A stretch of DNA of 19,559 bases, from the NCBI GenBank assembly GCA_002351535.1, contig DEGR01000043.1, positions 1 to 19,559 on the forward strand, written 5' to 3'. A model generated the notes under the pieces. The model was not told where the DNA came from. It made no database searches and saw only the letters and a list, made by a program, of their open reading frames with translations. Each line of letters opens with the position of its first letter. Positions within the stretch are counted from its first letter, which is position 1. Shown here piece after piece: positions 16,401 through 19,559 of this stretch. The position numbers and the translations under genes were made by a program. This stretch comes from Lachnospira sp. UBA2821 (GTDB lineage Bacteria > Bacillota > Clostridia > Lachnospirales > Lachnospiraceae).

Positions 16401-19400
16401 ATCATCTGACTTTGTCTCATATACCAGAGTTAATTCTCCTGATACATAAGCAATGTTTATATTATTTATAGTGTCTGTGGCTGTTACAACTGTTTTCTCA
16501 GTCCATTTACCATCTTCTCTTATGGCAACCTTAACCGTATTGTTTCCTGATGCCTGGAAAGGATTATTCTCTGAATTTTCAACCCACGCAACAGCCATCT
16601 TATCTCCATCAACCGCTACTGTCTGCATCATCTCATACACTGTATTATCTTTAGTAATCTGCTCAACCTGTCCCAACTTTCCTGCTTCATATGTAACAGC
16701 ATATAAATCAACAGAATTTAATACATCTGTTAACGAAGAATTGTCACTCAGCTTTCCTGCTTTCTGCCATACGACTACAGCTCTTTTACCATCACTATAC
16801 ACATTCGGATAATCATTTGCTCCACCTGTTTCTGCAATGCCCATAGCATCACTCCATGCTTTACCGTCATATACAGAGTACATCAATGTAGTTCTGTTTA
16901 TATCAGATTTCTCACCATTATCATCAATCCAGAACATTACTTTTGTTCCGTCATCCATGCTTACAATCTTTGCATCGTTATAAGGATAAAGATTCTGTTT
17001 AACAAATATCTCATCATCAGAGGCTGCTCCACTCAATGTATCATCTGCCTTCAGATAATTTCTGTCCATCTTTTCCGCATTTTGTAAGTTTTCTGTACTA
17101 AAATCGTCATCATCTCCTATCGATGCACTACTCAAATCATTAGGAGGATATATCTGTACACTTGCAAACTCCTCCGGACCATAGCTCGGTCCATTAAATC
17201 CAAATACTTTACTGTCTAAATACGTTGATGCCGTTAATTTGGCTGTTAATGATTCTGACAATGATGATGCCGGAAGTTTAACACCCATTTTAACACTTCC
17301 CTTTAAGCCTATCTCAGCATATGTATTCAGTTTCTTAGAGCCTGCACCTGCACCTAATGTAGCTGTAAGGTCAATATTTGCATTCATTGCCGGAGTGTAT
17401 TGCATCTCTTTGGTCCTTTGCAGACTCAGCTTTCCATTAAAATCTGCATTCAGTCCAAATACTACATATACTGCCGGACAAGGCGGTAAATGTTGTGTCT
17501 CTTCATACCCTACAGATGCCTTAAGCATGATACCACCTGATGTATAAGAGACTTCTCCTGATGCAAAACTGAATTCTGCATATCCTGCCACCTCGGCGGA
17601 AGCTTTTACACCTATGGCACAATCCGTCTGTCTCAACTTTCCCCTAAGCTTTTGGAAACCATGATATAACTTATCCGTGGATGCATTGGCTCCTGCCACT
17701 CCTTTATATAATGACTTGACCTGTGCATAAGACTCTTTCCAATAATTACTGCTATTTGTATCTTTATCCAACTTTGCTGAACCATTAAACTTATCAAATC
17801 CAATTAAAACCTGAATAGTCTTTTTCTCCATGTCTACTTTTGCCTGGACCTTATCATTTAACTTTAGAGTTGCAGCCGCATTAAAAGAAAACAATGAAAA
17901 AGTCTTTCCTCCGATTGTAACTGTAGGTCCATTGATAGTAGTATTACCTAAAGAAATATTACTTATAAGATTATTTAAATCTATATGCGATAAAACATCT
18001 GACACTGTCGCATTCTTAGCTATTGCTACAGACACAAACGGTATATCATTCTCATTTGCATACTGCTGTGCATAAGAATTTGTATATCCGTATATAGTCA
18101 TATTCTCGCACTTATAGAATGCATAACTGCCTATTTCTTCTACACTTGCCGGAATAATTACTTTTGTTACATAACTTGTATAATCATCACTTGCAAGTAT
18201 GTCTCCCGGTATTGATGTCATTCCTTCTTCAAATGTTACTGTCTTTAATGTCTTACAGTTTGCCAGCGGACCATTGATCGATGGCGCATTACATGTTTTT
18301 ACATTCTTCGGTATCGTTATACTGCTTATCGCTGTACTTTTTATCATCTCATATCCCATAGTTGTAAGACTTTCCGGCAATATAAGTGTTTCCAGTGCTG
18401 TACACCCACTGAATGCCTGATATCCTATACTTGTTACATTCTCTGACAGGTTAACATTCTTAAGGCTTGTACATCCACTGAATGTCCAATCTCCTATACT
18501 CGCTTCATACTCCACCGTACTGTTATAGCTCATATTTACTGTTTCAAGTGATGTACAGCTTGAAAAAGCTCCAAAACCTATACTGGTTATTGTATTTGGT
18601 ATGCTTATTTCTGTTATTTTTGTACATCCTCTAAATGCATATCCACCTATTGTTTTCAACTTCGACGGCAGCACACTCACATCTATATTCACACAATTAT
18701 AAAATGCACATCCTCCTATACTTTCTACACTTTCCGGTATATTTACTTTTGTTACATAACTTGCATAATCATCACTTGCAAGTATGTATCCCGGTATCGA
18801 TGTCATTCCTTCTTCAAATGTTACCGTCTTTAATGTCTTACAGTTTGCCAGCGGACCATTGTGCAATAATGACTCATCACATGTTTTTACATTCTTCGGT
18901 ATCGTTATACTGCTTATCGCTGTACTTTCTATCATCTCATAGCCCATATATGTAAGACTTTCCGGCAATATAAGTGTTTCTAAAGCTGTACACCCACTGA
19001 ATGCCTGATTTCCTATACTTGTTACGTTCTCTGACAGGTTAACATTCTTAAGGCTTGTACATTCACCGAATGCCAAACCTTCTATACTTGCTTTATATTC
19101 CACCGTGCTGTTATAACTCATATTTACTGTTTCAAGTGATGTACAGCTTGAAAAAGCTCCATAACCTATACTGGTTATTGTATTTGGTATGCTTATTTCT
19201 GTTATTTTTGTACATCCTCTAAATGCATAGCTACCTATTGTTTTCAACTTCGACGGCAGCACACTCATATCTATATTCACACAATCACAAAATGCAAAGC
19301 TACCTATTTCTTCTACACTTTCCGGTATATTTACTTTTGTCACATAACTTGTATAATCATCACTTGCAAGTATGTCTCCCGGTATTGATGTCATTCCTTC

Positions 19401-19559
19401 TTCAAATGTTACCGTCTTTAATGTCTTACAGTTTGCCAGTGGACCATTGTGCCCCCACGCATTATATGTTTTTACATTCTTCGGTATTGTTATACTGCTT
19501 ATCGCTGTGCTTTCTATCATCCTCCCTCCCATAATATATACACTCTCGGATTCTCCAGT
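13410..19559 (-). CDS. Giant BspA-type leucine-rich surface protein, 5' end beyond the window
   Basis: Partial: the frame is open to the last base (2049 codons in view), and the residues before the first ATG at 19532 (TGESESVYIMGG) still match the repeat pattern, so that ATG is internal. Order of parts: LRR_5 repeats (18035-19559: GAFSSCTSLETV, AFRGCTKITEISIP); a Gly/Ala-rich region I do not recognise (about 17105-18035); a propeller-like region (about 15950-17100); two CARDB-like domains (about 15330-15950); two Big_2 domains (about 14805-15330: IIWTSSDEKVATV, FTWSSEDDTVATV); an InlB B-type repeat (about 14575-14805: GMKFAGWSDG ... ITLEAKW-like); a related Gram-positive repeat (about 14345-14575); another Big_2 (about 14075-14345); and a second LRR_5 block to the stop. 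No sorting signal or anchor ends it. Adhesion or surface display is likely. By eye its GC is higher than that of the operon to the left. Confidence 0.9.
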   Translation of the reverse strand, partial: TGESESVYIMGGRMIESTAISSITIPKNVKTYNAWGHNGPLANCKTLKTVTFEEGMTSIPGDILASDDYTSYVTKVNIPESVEEIGSFAFCDCVNIDMSVLPSKLKTIGSYAFRGCTKITEISIPNTITSIGYGAFSSCTSLETVNMSYNSTVEYKASIEGLAFGECTSLKNVNLSENVTSIGNQAFSGCTALETLILPESLTYMGYEMIESTAISSITIPKNVKTCDESLLHNGPLANCKTLKTVTFEEGMTSIPGYILASDDYASYVTKVNIPESVESIGGCAFYNCVNIDVSVLPSKLKTIGGYAFRGCTKITEISIPNTITSIGFGAFSSCTSLETVNMSYNSTVEYEASIGDWTFSGCTSLKNVNLSENVTSIGYQAFSGCTALETLILPESLTTMGYEMIKSTAISSITIPKNVKTCNAPSINGPLANCKTLKTVTFEEGMTSIPGDILASDDYTSYVTKVIIPASVEEIGSYAFYKCENMTIYGYTNSYAQQYANENDIPFVSVAIAKNATVSDVLSHIDLNNLISNISLGNTTINGPTVTIGGKTFSLFSFNAAATLKLNDKVQAKVDMEKKTIQVLIGFDKFNGSAKLDKDTNSSNYWKESYAQVKSLYKGVAGANASTDKLYHGFQKLRGKLRQTDCAIGVKASAEVAGYAEFSFASGEVSYTSGGIMLKASVGYEETQHLPPCPAVYVVFGLNADFNGKLSLQRTKEMQYTPAMNANIDLTATLGAGAGSKKLNTYAEIGLKGSVKMGVKLPASSLSESLTAKLTASTYLDSKVFGFNGPSYGPEEFASVQIYPPNDLSSASIGDDDDFSTENLQNAEKMDRNYLKADDTLSGAASDDEIFVKQNLYPYNDAKIVSMDDGTKVMFWIDDNGEKSDINRTTLMYSVYDGKAWSDAMGIAETGGANDYPNVYSDGKRAVVVWQKAGKLSDNSSLTDVLNSVDLYAVTYEAGKLGQVEQITKDNTVYEMMQTVAVDGDKMAVAWVENSENNPFQASGNNTVKVAIREDGKWTEKTVVTATDTINNINIAYVSGELTLVYETKSDDECTVHFEKGNVKKTYNGQGAQIENGILYYSDNESVKSYDILTGYEDDLGLPATSDFIMIDNLKTKELFTTVYNGYTSELAMYKFDSSTGKWGDMVTLTDYGKYIRSYSVAMDSDGNTTVALNLVTVNDNGEQIYGDSRLVVIDQSDYTDLALTDNISYEENLVKPGEKLPISFEVKNNGSKTIEKFNACILDESGNTLTSQTVRCTIASGAISAAQIVYELPDNIAFHKVTLKIQADGESNMSDNAKDISIGYADLALDNIYISGKRAESYLEGVVSNSGYADAKNVKINLYYGDSDTAFQTLELNDIKAGKTSEWKTSVPEEYMVVNPLANGNLIRVEVVSDTEELRYDNNENQFLILADDIKMALNATSLDLKTGDEINLKVAYCDNDITDKTIIWTSSDEKVATVIEGKVNAIGQGVAVITATVNGVSAKCEISVTDNEITAVQAVMINVASANIMVGESQNLTASVFPASAQNSKFTWSSEDDTVATVSESGKVTGVSVGETTIKAVAEDGYHFATCNVIVSQDENQTYTISFTGGEGTSGRTPSPVTGVAGTVVKLPDNPYTKTGMKFAGWSDGTNTYEEGSSYRIPYHDVTLEAKWNEEGKIEYSINATAGKNGAISPSGEIKVEGGKNQTFSIIPEDGYEIEDVEVDNESIGPVSEYTFENVEQAHNIYASFKKKPEGKIYVEKIEMSKTNAEMKVGETLVLTATVTPDNATDKELSFSSSDEKVAFVDSTGVVTAMNTGTAVISATAKDGSGTVGKCEITVHEDNVIKPAKVGTVLSDSKTKGKYKVTSSNIKNPSVSYYKSSDKKDKTITVPSSIKVEGITYNVTAIADNALKNNKVVTKVTIGANTKIIGKNAFYGCSRLKTVTMGKNVLIIDSKAFYKCTGITKLILPGKLTTIGDSAFTGCNCIKSITIPLKVKKVGRDIFSNCKKIKNITIKTKLLNSKNVSKDAFKGVGTSTVISVPKSKLKVYKSLFVKRGLNKKIKIKGV
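18100..19559 (-). repeat. Long tandem repeat (585 and 588 bp) in the LRR region
   Basis: The MIESTAISSITIPKN segment recurs with its ATG at 19520, 18935 and (as MIKSTA) 18347, giving periods of 585 and 588 bp; the third copy is cut short near 18100. Stretches over 100 bases are nearly identical between copies. The one-codon length difference falls in a short slot between NVKT and NGPLANCK that differs in every copy. The array probably continues past the window edge. Confidence 0.88.

Noticed and set aside
19510..19532. ATG at 19532 with AGGGAGG-like bases as the true start of the giant LRR gene
   Set aside because: The frame stays open to the window edge, the codons before it continue the repeat pattern (compare LPESLTYMGYEMIEST), and no signal peptide follows it.
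18635..19534. Two similar plus-strand open frames of about 105 codons
   Set aside because: Their similarity only mirrors the tandem DNA repeat of the LRR gene on the other strand.
18100..19559. CRISPR array or diversity-generating retroelement target
   Set aside because: The repeats are about 585 bp, fully coding and without unique spacers; no reverse transcriptase or template repeat is in view, and the slot changes include length differences, not only adenine-directed changes.

Overview
The window looks like an AT-rich Firmicute, most likely a gut Lachnospiraceae-type Clostridium relative. This is inferred from the gene content (BspA-type leucine-rich repeats, GLUG repeats, bacterial Ig-like domains, choline/glucan-binding-type repeats, Thr/Glu-rich linkers and an Rpn-type transposase tail) and from low GC; no marker gene is present. 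Every credible gene lies on the minus strand, so transcription runs from high to low coordinates. Almost everything encoded is exported or membrane-embedded.

Right half (9606-19559): a very large BspA-type surface protein enters the window already in frame, so its 5' end lies outside. It is followed after 63 nt by a 1245-residue secreted protein carrying a propeller-like region, a GLUG beta-helix and a C-terminal Ig-like module. The two are probably cotranscribed. An AT-rich hairpin at 9420-9478 probably terminates them.

Left half (372-9288): a near-consensus vegetative promoter (TTGAAA, 17 bp, TAATAT at 9327-9355) starts a compact six-gene unit with gaps of 17-62 nt. In order of transcription it encodes: (1) a secreted Ig-like protein that is a stand-alone copy of the C-terminal module of the 1245-residue protein; (2) an SH3b lipoprotein; (3) a wall-binding-repeat protein with an intact transglutaminase/protease-like Cys-His-Asp domain; (4) an MBOAT O-acyltransferase; (5) its AlgX/AlgJ-type SGNH partner with Asp-x-His and Ser intact; (6) an LRR_5 protein with a transglutaminase-like domain that has lost the Cys and Asp. 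A truncated Rpn/PD-(D/E)XK transposase tail lies beyond the last gene.

Working together (inference): MBOAT plus SGNH would move an acyl group, probably acetyl, across the membrane and transfer it to an extracellular glycan. The wall-binding protein and lipoprotein would act at the same envelope site, and the Ig-like module links this operon to the large surface proteins upstream. No polysaccharide synthase, sortase or regulator is in the window, so the acyl acceptor cannot be named. The 317-nt gap 9289-9605 holds the promoter and terminator and nothing else I can support. I saw no tRNA, rRNA, CRISPR array or complete insertion sequence.
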